DNA from: Thiomicrorhabdus sp965602805
Lineage (GTDB): Bacteria > Pseudomonadota > Gammaproteobacteria > Thiomicrospirales > Thiomicrospiraceae
Reading direction: 5' to 3'
NCBI GenBank assembly: GCA_965602805.1
Contig: CBFCZK010000002.1
Location: 124,001-188,000 of the forward strand
DNA length: 64,000 bases
The notes beneath the pieces were generated by a model. It saw only the letters and a program-made list of their open reading frames with translations, was not told where the DNA came from and ran no database searches. The translations under genes and the position numbers were made by a program. The stretch's first letter is position 1, and every line of letters starts with the position of its first letter. This document shows, one piece after another, positions 41,260 to 50,505 of the stretch.

Positions 41260-42414
41260 CTATTTTGTATCGAACTCAACACGGTGTAATGTACGTTTAG
41301 TTCTATCTGAAACCTTGCCAGCCAACTGTCCGCAGGCGGCATCAATATCGTCTCCGCGTGTTTTACGCACGGTCACTTGTAAACCGCCCTCTTCCAGTAC
41401 CGCTCTAAAACGGTGAATCGCATTATTAGAAGAACGTTTATAATCGGTATTCGGAAATGGATTAAACGGAATGAGGTTCACCTTACACGGCAAGTCGCCT
41501 AATATGTCAATCAGTTGATGAGCATGCTCTATATGATCATTCACCTTATCCAACATCACATATTCAATCGTGACATGCTTCTTACTATGTCCACCTTCAA
41601 CATAGCGATACAAACTCGGCATTAGCACTGCAAGTGGATATTTTTGATTGATAGGAACGAGAACATCTCTAAGTTCATCATTTGGGGCGTGTAATGATAT
41701 CGCCAAACTCACATCTAATTCTGACTTAATCATGTCAATCGCAGGGACCACGCCAGAGGTACTAATGGTCACTCGGCGTTTCGACAACCCATAAGCATAG
41801 TCATCCATCAAAATACGTGCGACTGGAAAGACATGTTTTACATTGAGTAACGGCTCTCCCATCCCCATGAAGACGACATTAGAGATAACTCTTTCTTCTT
41901 TAGGCTTACAGCCTAATGCTTTGTTGGCAACCCAGACCTGGGCAATAATTTCCCAATTTTCCAGATTACGGTTAAAGCCCTGCTGACCTGTCGAACAGAA
42001 AGTACACTCTAATGCACAACCCACCTGAGATGAGATACACAAAGTACCACGATTTTTTTCAGGAATAAAAACAACTTCAACGGCATTATGATTATCAACT
42101 TCCAGCAACCATTTAATAGTGCCATCATCAGAATGCTGCTCAGCAACAATTTTTGGTGTGCGCACATTAGCAACACGCTTAAGTTTGTCGCGTAGTGCTT
42201 TGCTCAAATTAGTCATTTCGTCAAAATCACTAACACCAAATTGATGAATCCATTTCATCACTTGAGTCGCACGGAAAGGTTTTTCACCAATTTCAGTAAA
42301 ATAGGCCTGCATGGCCTCACGATCCATTCCTAACAAGTCTGTTTTTTTGTCGTTATTCGTAACCGGTTCAGAAAGGCCACTTGGATTTGACGGTGAGAGA
42401 GTATCTAAAGTCAT
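41260..42414 (-). CDS. rlmN: 23S rRNA (A2503-C2) / tRNA (A37-C2) methyltransferase
   Basis: A 384-residue radical SAM enzyme. The cluster motif C-A-L-E-C-T-F-C-S-T-G contains the CX3CX2C ligands, preceded by VFIPEKNRGTLCISSQVG. A C-terminal cysteine in DAACGQLAG is the methylation nucleophile. The N-terminus carries an extra ~25 polar residues. Its ATG overlaps the ndk stop by 1 bp. Confidence 0.97.
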   Translation of the reverse strand: MTLDTLSPSNPSGLSEPVTNNDKKTDLLGMDREAMQAYFTEIGEKPFRATQVMKWIHQFGVSDFDEMTNLSKALRDKLKRVANVRTPKIVAEQHSDDGTIKWLLEVDNHNAVEVVFIPEKNRGTLCISSQVGCALECTFCSTGQQGFNRNLENWEIIAQVWVANKALGCKPKEERVISNVVFMGMGEPLLNVKHVFPVARILMDDYAYGLSKRRVTISTSGVVPAIDMIKSELDVSLAISLHAPNDELRDVLVPINQKYPLAVLMPSLYRYVEGGHSKKHVTIEYVMLDKVNDHIEHAHQLIDILGDLPCKVNLIPFNPFPNTDYKRSSNNAIHRFRAVLEEGGLQVTVRKTRGDDIDAACGQLAGKVSDRTKRTLHRVEFDTK

Positions 42415-42836
42415 TATGATCGATCACACAGTTCGCTTGGTGTAAAAAAATAACTGATTTCACGCGCAGCACTTTCAGCTGAGTCAGAACCATGCGCGGA
42501 GTTTTCACGTACAGACAAAGCAAAGTCAGCTCGAATCGTTCCTTCAGCGGCTTTAGACGGATCTGTCGCCCCCATTATTTCACGATTTTTTAAAATCGCG
42601 TTATCGCCCTCAAGGACTTGAACAATAACGGGTGCGGAAATCATATATTGAATCAGAGGCTCATAAAACTCACGCCCCTTATGTTCCGCGTAAAAGCCCT
42701 CGGCTTCCTGCAAGGTTAAATGTTTCATTTTAGAGGCAATAATTCGCAAACCGTTATCTTCAAAACGTTGCGTAATCTTGCCAATTAGACTTCTTGATAC
42801 TGCATCTGGCTTAATGATTGAGAAGGTACGTTCCAC
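42414..42836 (-). CDS. ndk: nucleoside diphosphate kinase
   Basis: A 140-residue enzyme exchanging the gamma phosphate among NTPs. It has the N-terminal ERTFSIIKPDAV and active-site NSAHGSDS with the catalytic histidine. The order ndk-rlmN is standard. Confidence 0.97.
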   Translation of the reverse strand: MERTFSIIKPDAVSRSLIGKITQRFEDNGLRIIASKMKHLTLQEAEGFYAEHKGREFYEPLIQYMISAPVIVQVLEGDNAILKNREIMGATDPSKAAEGTIRADFALSVRENSAHGSDSAESAAREISYFFTPSELCDRS

Positions 42837-42905
42837 GTTATTATTCCTTAAAGTTTTTAATCCGCATATTTTAACAACTATTCGGCCACCCTGCAGAAAA
42901 ACAAA

Positions 42906-42929
42906 AGCCCCGGAGAAAACTCCAGGGCT
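42906..42929 (-). terminator. terminator after the iscR-iscA unit
   Basis: AGCCCCGGAG pairs with CTCCAGGGCT (one mismatch) over an AAAA loop. On the minus strand it is followed by TTTTGTTTTT. It separates the Fe-S genes from ndk. Confidence 0.85.
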
Positions 42930-42956
42930 ATGTTTAAACCAGAATGACTTTCGGGA

Positions 42957-43283
42957 CTAAACCGTAAACGATTCTCCACAACCACAACTATCCTTCACTT
43001 TCGGATTTTTGAAATCAAACCCTTCATTTAAAAGACTCTCTTGCACATAATCAATTTCCATTCCATCGATATTTTCAAGACTCTTGGCATCGACCACGAC
43101 TTTGGTACCAAAACTCTCAAAAACAGTGTCTGACTCGCCGATCTCATCAGCATAATCGACTACATAGGCAAAGCCCGCGCAACCACTGACTTTGGTAGAC
43201 ACTTTCAGCCCAACACCATGCCCGCGCTTTTCAAGCATTTTTTTGACACGGTTTGAACCGGCTTCTGTGAGTGTTACTGCCAT
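42957..43283 (-). CDS. iscA: A-type iron-sulfur carrier (IscA-like)
   Basis: A 108-residue HesB/IscA family protein delivering Fe-S clusters. The three conserved cysteines are in VSGCAGFAYV and the C-terminal DSCGCGESF. Its position directly after iscR is the iscA slot, though the length and N-terminus (VTLTEAGSNRVKKMLEKRGHG) agree well with IscA proper rather than ErpA. iscS and iscU, normally between iscR and iscA, are missing. Confidence 0.88.
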   Translation of the reverse strand: MAVTLTEAGSNRVKKMLEKRGHGVGLKVSTKVSGCAGFAYVVDYADEIGESDTVFESFGTKVVVDAKSLENIDGMEIDYVQESLLNEGFDFKNPKVKDSCGCGESFTV

Positions 43284-43310
43284 ATTTTATCCTTAAGCTT
43301 TTCACTTAAA

Positions 43311-43742
43311 TTAGCCAAATGAAATTTCTTTCGAGCCACTTTGTTTTTTATCGATTACATTTTGCAAGGTAATACTTTTTAGGTATCCGTCAATCATACC
43401 ACTTAAATCGTTCCACAGTTCATGTGACAGACACTGCCCACCACCATGGCAATCCTCTCGACCAGCACATTTTCGAGCATCTACAGACTCATCAACCGCA
43501 TGAATAATTTGGCTGACTGAAATATCATCCGCGACACGACTCAAACGGTAACCACCACCAGGACCTCTAGCACTTGAAACTAATCCGGCTTTCTTTAATT
43601 TCGAAAACAACTGCTCTAGATAAGAAAGGGAGATGCCTTGACGTTCTGAAATCAAAGACAAAGTAATCGCCCCCTTCTCTTGATTCAATGCGATATCAAG
43701 CATCGCAGTCACCGCATAACGCCCTTTGGAAGTAAGTTTCAT
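43311..43742 (-). CDS. iscR: Rrf2-family Fe-S regulator IscR
   Basis: A 143-residue winged-helix regulator (MKLTSKGRYAVTAMLDIALN) that senses Fe-S status with a [2Fe-2S] cluster. Three cysteines in KCAGREDCHGGGQCL and the nearby histidine match the IscR cluster ligands. IscR represses isc-type operons when its cluster is loaded. It lies after cysE and before iscA. Confidence 0.94.
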   Translation of the reverse strand: MKLTSKGRYAVTAMLDIALNQEKGAITLSLISERQGISLSYLEQLFSKLKKAGLVSSARGPGGGYRLSRVADDISVSQIIHAVDESVDARKCAGREDCHGGGQCLSHELWNDLSGMIDGYLKSITLQNVIDKKQSGSKEISFG

Positions 43743-43865
43743 AATAAGCCTAAATTAAGATAATAGTTAATATTCATTCAATTAAGCAACGGATTCTATA
43801 ATAACCCACTAAACAACTCAAGTATTATTGTTATTTCTACCCATTTAAAAATATTCTAAAACGGG

Positions 43866-44669
43866 CTATTTTGTGGGCTTTAAGTGCGTTGTGGGCTTTA
43901 AGTGCGCCGCCTGAATAGGATCATCTGGTTCTAAAACCACATCGTCCAACTTAGGCAAGTCCATATCAATTGTCTCTCCGCCCATTTTCGACAGTGCCTG
44001 CGCCATTTTCTCCAGCTTTTCATCCTGCACTTGAATATGATCCAAAAGACTGTAAATGGCTTTCTCTACTGGATCCGCCATCTCCTGACCGACACCATAA
44101 GCATCAAATCCAATTTTCTCAGCCATTTTAGCGCGACGAGCCTCTAGGTCTTTACCTTTTTGCTCAACCTCACGTCCCGGAATCCCAACGACTGTCTTAC
44201 CCGCAGAGACTGACTTTACAACAACCGCATTGGAACCCACTCGTGCATTGTCACCAACTTCAATTGGCCCCAAAACTTTTGCGCCAGCACCCACCACAAC
44301 ACCATTACCTAAAGTAGGGTGACGCTTACCTTTTTGCCAAGAGGTGCCGCCTAATGTCACGCCATGATACAAAGTACAATCGTCACCAATTTCAGCCGTT
44401 TCACCAATCACCACACCCATGCCGTGATCAATAAAAAAACGTTCGCCAATCTTTGCCGCTGGATGAATTTCAATCCCGGTAAACCAACGTGAAAGCATCG
44501 AAATTAAGCGTGCCAACCACTTCAGCCCTTTACTCCACAGCCAGTGTGAGAACCGATGCCATAAAATGGCATGCAGGCCAGGATAGGTTGTCAGAACTTC
44601 AAATGTATTACGAGCCGCCGGGTCTCTTTCAAAAACACAACGAACATCAGAGCGTATTTTTTCAAACAT
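43866..44669 (-). CDS. cysE: serine O-acetyltransferase
   Basis: A 267-residue enzyme making O-acetylserine for cysteine synthesis. It has an N-terminal helical domain, then the left-handed beta-helix with FIDHGMGVVIGETAEIGDDC and the HGVTLGGTSWQKGKRHPTLG active site. The C-terminal extension ends in a directly repeated T-H-L-K-P-T, caused by a short tandem DNA duplication near 43871-43902. Its start overlaps the trmJ stop by 8 bp. Confidence 0.94.
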   Translation of the reverse strand: MFEKIRSDVRCVFERDPAARNTFEVLTTYPGLHAILWHRFSHWLWSKGLKWLARLISMLSRWFTGIEIHPAAKIGERFFIDHGMGVVIGETAEIGDDCTLYHGVTLGGTSWQKGKRHPTLGNGVVVGAGAKVLGPIEVGDNARVGSNAVVVKSVSAGKTVVGIPGREVEQKGKDLEARRAKMAEKIGFDAYGVGQEMADPVEKAIYSLLDHIQVQDEKLEKMAQALSKMGGETIDMDLPKLDDVVLEPDDPIQAAHLKPTTHLKPTK

Positions 44670-45465
44670 CTGCCTCTCCTACCTCAGCTGTTTTGATTTT
44701 GCTATTAACAGGCTCTTTACCTGCCTTTCTTTGTGCTGCACTCAAAATTCCGCGCAGAATATCAATCTCTTTAGTATCCAACTCCGTGCGATTAAACAGA
44801 CGGCGCATGCGACGCATAAAACGTGCATTTTTATTAGGGTCTAAAAACTCAATATCTTGCAAGGCCTGAAACATGTGTTCGTAAAAGCCCTCCAATTGCT
44901 CAGTATTCGCCAACTTACTACGTGTGACTTTCTCTTGCTTTGCCGTGACTTGCGCTGCCATCAAACATTCATAAGCAAAGACTTGCACCGCGGCACTGAT
45001 ATTCAGTGAGCAATAGACTGGATTTGTCGGAATATGTGCCAGGTAGTGACATTTATCCATCTCTGCATTACTGAGTCCTGAATCTTCACGACCGAACACC
45101 AATGCCACAGCGCCATCAGAGACCGTTTCCATCGCTAATGCCGCCGTTTCTCGGACATCGAGTTGTGGCCAAGAAACTTTTCTTAATCGAGCGCTTGCGC
45201 CTACCACTAATTTCGTACCAACCAAGGCTTCATCCAAAGAGTCAACCACCCTCGCCGAGTTAAGTACATCTGCCGCACTAGAGGCTCTGGCAGAGGCCAC
45301 TGCACTTGGGAATTCTTTGGGTTTAACCAATACCAATTGGCTTAAACCCATGTTTTTCATGGCGCGTGCAATCGCGCCAATATTGCCTGGATGAGACGTT
45401 TCAATGAGTACCACTCTAATATTCGCTAACCCAGGGTCAAGACTGTAGTCTTCTATCATGCTCAC
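44662..45465 (-). CDS. trmJ: tRNA (cytidine/uridine-2'-O-)-methyltransferase TrmJ
   Basis: A 267-residue SPOUT-fold enzyme methylating position 32 of tRNAs. It shows the knot motifs IRVVLIETSHPGNIGAIARAMKNMG, ALVFGREDSGLSNAEM and YCSLNISAAVQVFAYE. The cysE-trmJ pair next to iscR and the divergent suhB are typical of gammaproteobacteria. Confidence 0.95.
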   Translation of the reverse strand: MSMIEDYSLDPGLANIRVVLIETSHPGNIGAIARAMKNMGLSQLVLVKPKEFPSAVASARASSAADVLNSARVVDSLDEALVGTKLVVGASARLRKVSWPQLDVRETAALAMETVSDGAVALVFGREDSGLSNAEMDKCHYLAHIPTNPVYCSLNISAAVQVFAYECLMAAQVTAKQEKVTRSKLANTEQLEGFYEHMFQALQDIEFLDPNKNARFMRRMRRLFNRTELDTKEIDILRGILSAAQRKAGKEPVNSKIKTAEVGEADV

Positions 45466-45582
45466 TTTCCGTTATAATCTATTTATTCGTGTGAATTGCC
45501 GGACTTCTCGCCGTCGTATACAGGCATTTTAACCGTTCAATCAACAATAAGCACCCTGCTTAAACCATACTAAAGGCTTAAT

Positions 45583-46401
45583 ATGCACCCATTACTCAAT
45601 ATCGCCACCCTTGCCGCACGTGCAGCAGGCGGAAACATCATGCATCATTACTCGCGTATCGACCAATTAAATGTCGAACAGAAAGGTAAAAATGATTATG
45701 TCACTGAGGTGGATAAAGAAGCCGAAAACACCATTATCCAAACCATTAAAAAATATTATCCTGAACATCACATCATGGCGGAAGAGAGTGGCATCAAAAA
45801 GGGTAAGAAAGGTATTCGTGGTGTTTCGGAAGTTGAGTGGATTATTGATCCGCTGGATGGCACAACTAACTTTTTACACCAATTCCCACAGTTCTGCGTT
45901 TCTATCGCGGTACGTGAAAAAGGCAAAATAATGCACGCCGTTATTTTTGACCCTGTCCGCGATGAGATGTTCACTGCAACCCGTGGACGTGGTGCTTTCT
46001 TAAACAACCACCGTATTCGCGTTAGTCAGCAGACTACTTTGGAAAATTCGTTATTAGCAACAGGTTTCCCGTACCATGACTTCAGCTATATTGACCCGTA
46101 CATGGCAAGCCTTAAAGCCTTTATGACTTCAACAGCAGGCGTTCGCAGAGCTGGCTCAGCCGCTCTGGATTTAGCCTATGTTGCTTCTGGCAGAGTCGAT
46201 GGTTACTGGGAATTTAACCTAAAGCCTTGGGATATCGCAGCCGGTTCACTATTAGTGCTCGAAGCCGGTGGACTAGCAACCGACTTTAAAGGAGGGGAAA
46301 ACTTTTTAGAAAGCGGCAATATCATGGCGGCAAATCCTAAACTGTTTAAAGAGATGGCACAAACCATCGCTAAAACAGTGCCTACCGAATTACGTCGTTA
46401 A
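45583..46401 (+). CDS. suhB: inositol-1-monophosphatase family protein SuhB
   Basis: A 272-residue magnesium-dependent phosphatase with EVDKEAE, WIIDPLDGTTNFLHQFP and the C-terminal WDIAAGSLLVLEAGG. In E. coli SuhB also acts in rRNA transcription antitermination. Divergent from trmJ with a 117-bp spacer. Confidence 0.95.
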   Translation: MHPLLNIATLAARAAGGNIMHHYSRIDQLNVEQKGKNDYVTEVDKEAENTIIQTIKKYYPEHHIMAEESGIKKGKKGIRGVSEVEWIIDPLDGTTNFLHQFPQFCVSIAVREKGKIMHAVIFDPVRDEMFTATRGRGAFLNNHRIRVSQQTTLENSLLATGFPYHDFSYIDPYMASLKAFMTSTAGVRRAGSAALDLAYVASGRVDGYWEFNLKPWDIAAGSLLVLEAGGLATDFKGGENFLESGNIMAANPKLFKEMAQTIAKTVPTELRR

Positions 46402-46436
46402 GTCGATAAATTCAACCAGGACTAAACCGCTTGAGT

Positions 46437-46470
46437 CGTCACGAGATGCTTACTAAAACATTTCGTGACG
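46437..46470. terminator. hairpin between convergent suhB and rimI
   Basis: CGTCACGAGATG pairs with CATTTCGTGACG (one G-T pair) around a 10-nt loop. The T-run on either side is weak, so this may work as a Rho-dependent or processing signal. Confidence 0.55.
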
Positions 46471-46512
46471 CTATTCAAAACTAAGCCTCTCAAAAATTCT
46501 AGACTCTTTACG

Positions 46513-47016
46513 CTAAAAATTGATAGCTTCTAAATCGACCAGCGAAAAAGACATCAAAATCGCGTCCTCTCGCTCCTCAACCAATTCCATCGCAACCTCA
46601 TCCCAAACCTGGGCACGATAATACCCCTTACGCACACCATCTTCAGAAAATCCGATTGATTGATACAATTTAATCGCTGGCTCATTAGAGCCCCGCACTT
46701 CTAAAAAGACAATCTGAAAACCATTCTCCTTGAGTTTTGCAAGAACCTGCTCTAAGGCCTGCCGAGCAACCCCTTTACCTTGATATTCTGGCGCAATACA
46801 AACATTCATCAGAGTCGCTTCGTCCAATACAGGGAGCACACAACAATACCCTAGGCTTTTATTATCTTCGCTTTTGAAAAGGTAGTTTAAACCTTGATCC
46901 ATACTATTTTCGAAGCCCTTTAGCGTCCAAGGAAAATCATATGCACGCTGCTCAACCGACATTACCCAGGGTAAATCGACGTCTTGTAACACTTGAAGAT
47001 AACTGAATCCAGACAA
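46513..47016 (-). CDS. rimI: ribosomal protein S18-alanine N-acetyltransferase
   Basis: A 167-residue GNAT-family enzyme. The N-terminal VEQRAYDFPWTLKGFENSM and the acetyl-CoA-binding CIAPEYQGKGVARQALEQVL are characteristic. The frame starts at TTG 47016; the first internal ATG would remove conserved residues. In E. coli rimI lies just after holD, and the gene upstream here may be the holD counterpart. Confidence 0.9.
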   Translation of the reverse strand: MSGFSYLQVLQDVDLPWVMSVEQRAYDFPWTLKGFENSMDQGLNYLFKSEDNKSLGYCCVLPVLDEATLMNVCIAPEYQGKGVARQALEQVLAKLKENGFQIVFLEVRGSNEPAIKLYQSIGFSEDGVRKGYYRAQVWDEVAMELVEEREDAILMSFSLVDLEAINF

Positions 47017-47063
47017 TTTTAAAGCCTAAGTTAAGAACGGTGAGATGAATAAAGATAAAAACA

Positions 47064-47807
47064 TTAGCGTTGTTTGCTAAGTTCAACAACAGCATGATAG
47101 AAACTCTGTTTTGCGTAAGGATCAGACAGCATTGACTCTAAATCAGGCACCGAAACCACATGCACGCCCTCAACCAACTGCTCGGAAATAGGGTGCTCAT
47201 CATCCATGGTCAACACCCAGTCCACACCCAGTTCAATAACCTCTTCCATCGTGGTAAAAATCATTTCATCCGAGACAAGATGGGTTGTATCAAAAAAAGT
47301 CATCTGCGATTCATCCCAATCAAACGCCAGCATAATATTTTGCCAAAGCTGCCATGCCTGGGTCTCATCATTTTGCCAAATAGCATCTAACCCAGCCCCC
47401 AACACCACAATGCTCGGCAATTTATTTGTAGCCAAAGAACTCGCACTATCAGATGCTTTTTCTATACTTGGGCTTTGAACAGACTCAACAACTACTTGAG
47501 CAACTGAATCAGATGAAGTGGCCGAGGCATCTATAGAATTGAGTTCGGAACTGTTGTCACTCGCTCCTGTCGTATCCAAACCAAATTCTGAATGGCTTTC
47601 AACACCAACACTAACTTCAGCAACAATCTCAGCAGCAGAAACAGACTCAGCTTTCAAACCGACAACATTCCGCTCAAGCAAAGACTCTGACAATGTGTCA
47701 GTGTTATCACGATTATGAGGATAAAACTCAACACCACCAGGCCTGGTCAACCAGTTAACGCCACCCATTTGCTCGAATAATGCACTCGAAAAGACTGTTT
47801 TAGACAT
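47064..47807 (-). CDS. hypothetical protein, possible DNA polymerase III psi subunit (HolD-like)
   Basis: A 247-residue protein. Residues 1-25 (FEQMGGVNWLTRPGG) are conserved-looking, residues 30-125 are a Ser/Glu/Val/Ala-rich low-complexity linker, and residues 128-247 form a compact domain (SIVVLGAGLDAIWQ, DWVLTMDDEHPISEQL). HolD is suspected because it sits directly upstream of rimI and the size of the folded part fits. Psi sequences diverge quickly and no decisive motif is visible. It has a perfect iterated palindrome in the N-terminal part. Confidence 0.45.
   Translation of the reverse strand: MSKTVFSSALFEQMGGVNWLTRPGGVEFYPHNRDNTDTLSESLLERNVVGLKAESVSAAEIVAEVSVGVESHSEFGLDTTGASDNSSELNSIDASATSSDSVAQVVVESVQSPSIEKASDSASSLATNKLPSIVVLGAGLDAIWQNDETQAWQLWQNIMLAFDWDESQMTFFDTTHLVSDEMIFTTMEEVIELGVDWVLTMDDEHPISEQLVEGVHVVSVPDLESMLSDPYAKQSFYHAVVELSKQR
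47736..47747. repeat. iterated palindrome ACCAGGCCTGGT inside a coding region
   Basis: A perfect core near the start of the HolD-like gene, encoding T-R-P-G-G. Confidence 0.85.
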
Positions 47808-47895
47808 GAAAAACCCTGTTTGTAGACATCGAATAGACTCTCATTAAGAATGGAGGAAAATATAAGCGAGTGTAACGAAAAACCCAATGAGAATG

Positions 47896-47921
47896 AAAGG
47901 CTTTGAAAATCCAAAGCCTTT
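47896..47921 (-). terminator. terminator of leuA
   Basis: AAAGGCTTTG at 47896-47905 pairs perfectly with CAAAGCCTTT at 47912-47921. On the minus strand a loose T-rich tract follows. It lies 23 bp after the leuA stop. Confidence 0.75.
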
Positions 47922-47943
47922 AGAGGAAATATTTACAGAGCAA

Positions 47944-49488
47944 TCAGACTGCGGCTTGCGGGTGTTCCTTAACAGAGTTACCACAAATTTTATTAAGCGC
48001 GTTGATATAAGCTTTAGCAGAAGACAGTACGATATCCGTATCGGATCCTTGACCATTAGCAATGCGCCCGCCCATCTCTAAGCGTACAGAGGTTTCACCC
48101 AATGAATCCGTGCCATTAGTCACATTACTCACCGAATATAACTCCAATGAAGTTCCTGACTTCACCAGAGACTCAATCGCCTTAAAGGTGGCATCAACCA
48201 CTCCACCACCTACAGCAACCGCACTAAGTTCTTTACCCTCAACCCACAAAGTAACTTCCGCTTTAGAAGCTTCGCCTGTCTCGGTAGAGACCTTTAAAGA
48301 GATTAAACGATAGATTTCGTTCTCAACACGTTGATTAGAGTTATCAGTAATGAGGGATTGCAGGTCTTCATCATAAATTTCATGCTTACGATCTGCGAGC
48401 TCTTTAAAGCGTACAAAAGCGTCATTTAACTCTTGTTCCGTTTCAAACACCATGCCCAGCTCTTCAAGGCGTGTTTTGAATGCATTGCGTCCAGAATGCT
48501 TACCCATCACCATTTTATTGGTGCTCCAGCCAACATCCTCGGCACGCATAATTTCATAAGTTTCACGATGTTTCAAAACACCATCTTGATGAATTCCAGA
48601 CTCATGCGCAAAAGCATTTGCACCGACAATGGCTTTATTAGGCTGCACTGCAAACCCGGTAATATTGGAGACTAAACGCGAAGCGGCGAGAATTTCTTTA
48701 GTGTTGATACGTGTATCCACATCAAACACATCTTGACGCGTCTTAATCGCCATGACGACCTCTTCAAGCGCTGTATTTCCGGCACGTTCACCCAAGCCAT
48801 TAATAGTACACTCAACTTGACGCGCGCCATTACGCACAGCCGCCAAAGAGTTCGCGGCAGCCAACCCTAAATCATTGTGACAGTGAGCTGAAAATATAGC
48901 TTTATCGGAGTTTGGAATACGCTCAATGAGTTCTTTAAACAGCAAACCGAACTGATGTGGCATATTATAGCCAACGGTATCTGGGATATTAATCGTGGTT
49001 GCGCCGGCATCAATCGCGGCTTCAATCACACGACATAGAAAATCGACTTCTGAACGGCCTGCATCTTCAGGTGAAAATTCAACATCATCGGTAAAATCAC
49101 GTGCTCGTTTAACCGCCCAAACCGCACGTTCAACGACTTCGTCTGGCGTCATGCGTAACTTCTTCTCCATATGAATTGGAGACGTTGCTATAAAGGTATG
49201 GATACGTCCCGAATTGGCCGGTTTAATCGCTTCACCCGCTTTGCGAATATCATTCTCAACCGCACGCGCCAAACCACAAATAGTACTGTCTTTAACAACC
49301 GAAGCCACGGCATGCACCGAGTCAAAATCACCCTGACTCGCAGCGGGAAACCCCGCTTCAATCACATCGACACGCAACTTCTCTAACTGCTTCGCAATAC
49401 GTACCTTCTCTTCTTTGGTCATTGAAGCGCCAGGGCTTTGCTCACCGTCACGTAAGGTCGTGTCAAAAATAATCAGATGATCTTTCAT
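47944..49488 (-). CDS. leuA: 2-isopropylmalate synthase
   Basis: A 514-residue enzyme committing 2-ketoisovalerate to leucine. DTTLRDGEQSPGAS and the metal-binding HCHNDLGLAAANS mark the TIM barrel. The C-terminal third is the LeuA regulatory domain for leucine feedback. The ATG overlaps the pssA stop by 4 bp, so the two are translationally coupled. Confidence 0.97.
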   Translation of the reverse strand: MKDHLIIFDTTLRDGEQSPGASMTKEEKVRIAKQLEKLRVDVIEAGFPAASQGDFDSVHAVASVVKDSTICGLARAVENDIRKAGEAIKPANSGRIHTFIATSPIHMEKKLRMTPDEVVERAVWAVKRARDFTDDVEFSPEDAGRSEVDFLCRVIEAAIDAGATTINIPDTVGYNMPHQFGLLFKELIERIPNSDKAIFSAHCHNDLGLAAANSLAAVRNGARQVECTINGLGERAGNTALEEVVMAIKTRQDVFDVDTRINTKEILAASRLVSNITGFAVQPNKAIVGANAFAHESGIHQDGVLKHRETYEIMRAEDVGWSTNKMVMGKHSGRNAFKTRLEELGMVFETEQELNDAFVRFKELADRKHEIYDEDLQSLITDNSNQRVENEIYRLISLKVSTETGEASKAEVTLWVEGKELSAVAVGGGVVDATFKAIESLVKSGTSLELYSVSNVTNGTDSLGETSVRLEMGGRIANGQGSDTDIVLSSAKAYINALNKICGNSVKEHPQAAV

Positions 49489-50405
49489 GCCTTATCTCCA
49501 GTACTGGCATCTGCTTTCACAGCAGATTTCTCCACTTCAGTTTCCGTCGAAACACCTTCTTCTTTTTCTGTAACTTCTTTGACAATTTCAGTTGAAGAGT
49601 CTGCTACGGTCTCTTTAGTAACGACTGATTCATCTGAAGAGTCCGTAGCACTGTTTTCTGCTGAACGGCTTTCATCTCTTTGTTGCTGACGTAAAGCACG
49701 GGTTTTCTTTAAAGTTAATAAGGTCACCACCGGTCCAGAAAAGGCATAGGTAAAGAAGATAATAAATAACAGCATCGCGGGTTCAAGGGTAATAATAACG
49801 AACACCAAGACAATGACCAGTAAGGTCATAAAAGGCACTTTACCTTTTAGATTGAATTCTTTGAAAGAGCTGAAACGGATATTACTGACCATCATCACAC
49901 CAGCAAAAGCCGTTAACACCAATGCTGCAACCCCCTCACCCCCTGTTTCAAGGTGATTACTTTCGACCACCCATATCAGCCCGGCCAACAATGCCGCTGC
50001 TGCTGGGCTAGGCAAACCTTGAAAATAACGTTTATCTGCCACGCCAACTTGAGTATTAAAACGTGCCAATCTAAGTGCGGCCGCGACCGTATATATAAAG
50101 GCGACTAACCAGCCTAGTTTGCCAAAATCATGCAATATCCACTGATACATCAATAAAGCAGGCGCCAGACCGAAAGAAACCATATCCGCCAAGCTGTCAT
50201 ATTCCGCACCGAACGCACTACAAGAATTTGTCATTCTGGCAATACGACCGTCTAATCCATCAAAAATCATGGCCAGCAATATTGCAATCGCCCCCAGAAC
50301 GAACTCGCCCTGAATTCCTGCAATCACAGCATAAAAACCTGCAAATAATCCAGCAGTTGTCATTAAGTTAGGTAGGAGGTAAATCCCTTTTTCAAACGGT
50401 TTCAT
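49485..50405 (-). CDS. pssA: CDP-diacylglycerol-serine O-phosphatidyltransferase
   Basis: Start chosen at ATG 50405 (MKPFEKGIYLLPNLMTTAG); 306 residues. The CDP-alcohol motif DGLDGRIAR...GAEYDSLAD is complete and about eight membrane spans are present, so it makes phosphatidylserine in the inner membrane. The last 60 residues are a hydrophilic Ser/Glu/Val/Thr-rich tail not usual in the family. The pssA-leuA pair is found in several proteobacteria. Confidence 0.93.
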   Translation of the reverse strand: MKPFEKGIYLLPNLMTTAGLFAGFYAVIAGIQGEFVLGAIAILLAMIFDGLDGRIARMTNSCSAFGAEYDSLADMVSFGLAPALLMYQWILHDFGKLGWLVAFIYTVAAALRLARFNTQVGVADKRYFQGLPSPAAAALLAGLIWVVESNHLETGGEGVAALVLTAFAGVMMVSNIRFSSFKEFNLKGKVPFMTLLVIVLVFVIITLEPAMLLFIIFFTYAFSGPVVTLLTLKKTRALRQQQRDESRSAENSATDSSDESVVTKETVADSSTEIVKEVTEKEEGVSTETEVEKSAVKADASTGDKA

Positions 50406-50505
50406 ATGGCCACTTTTTTTATTTAAATTAAGTATCAGACATTCTAACAATTTATTTTGACTCGAGCAGTTTAATTCAAGACTCCACCTCCCTTCAAACG
50501 GCGGA

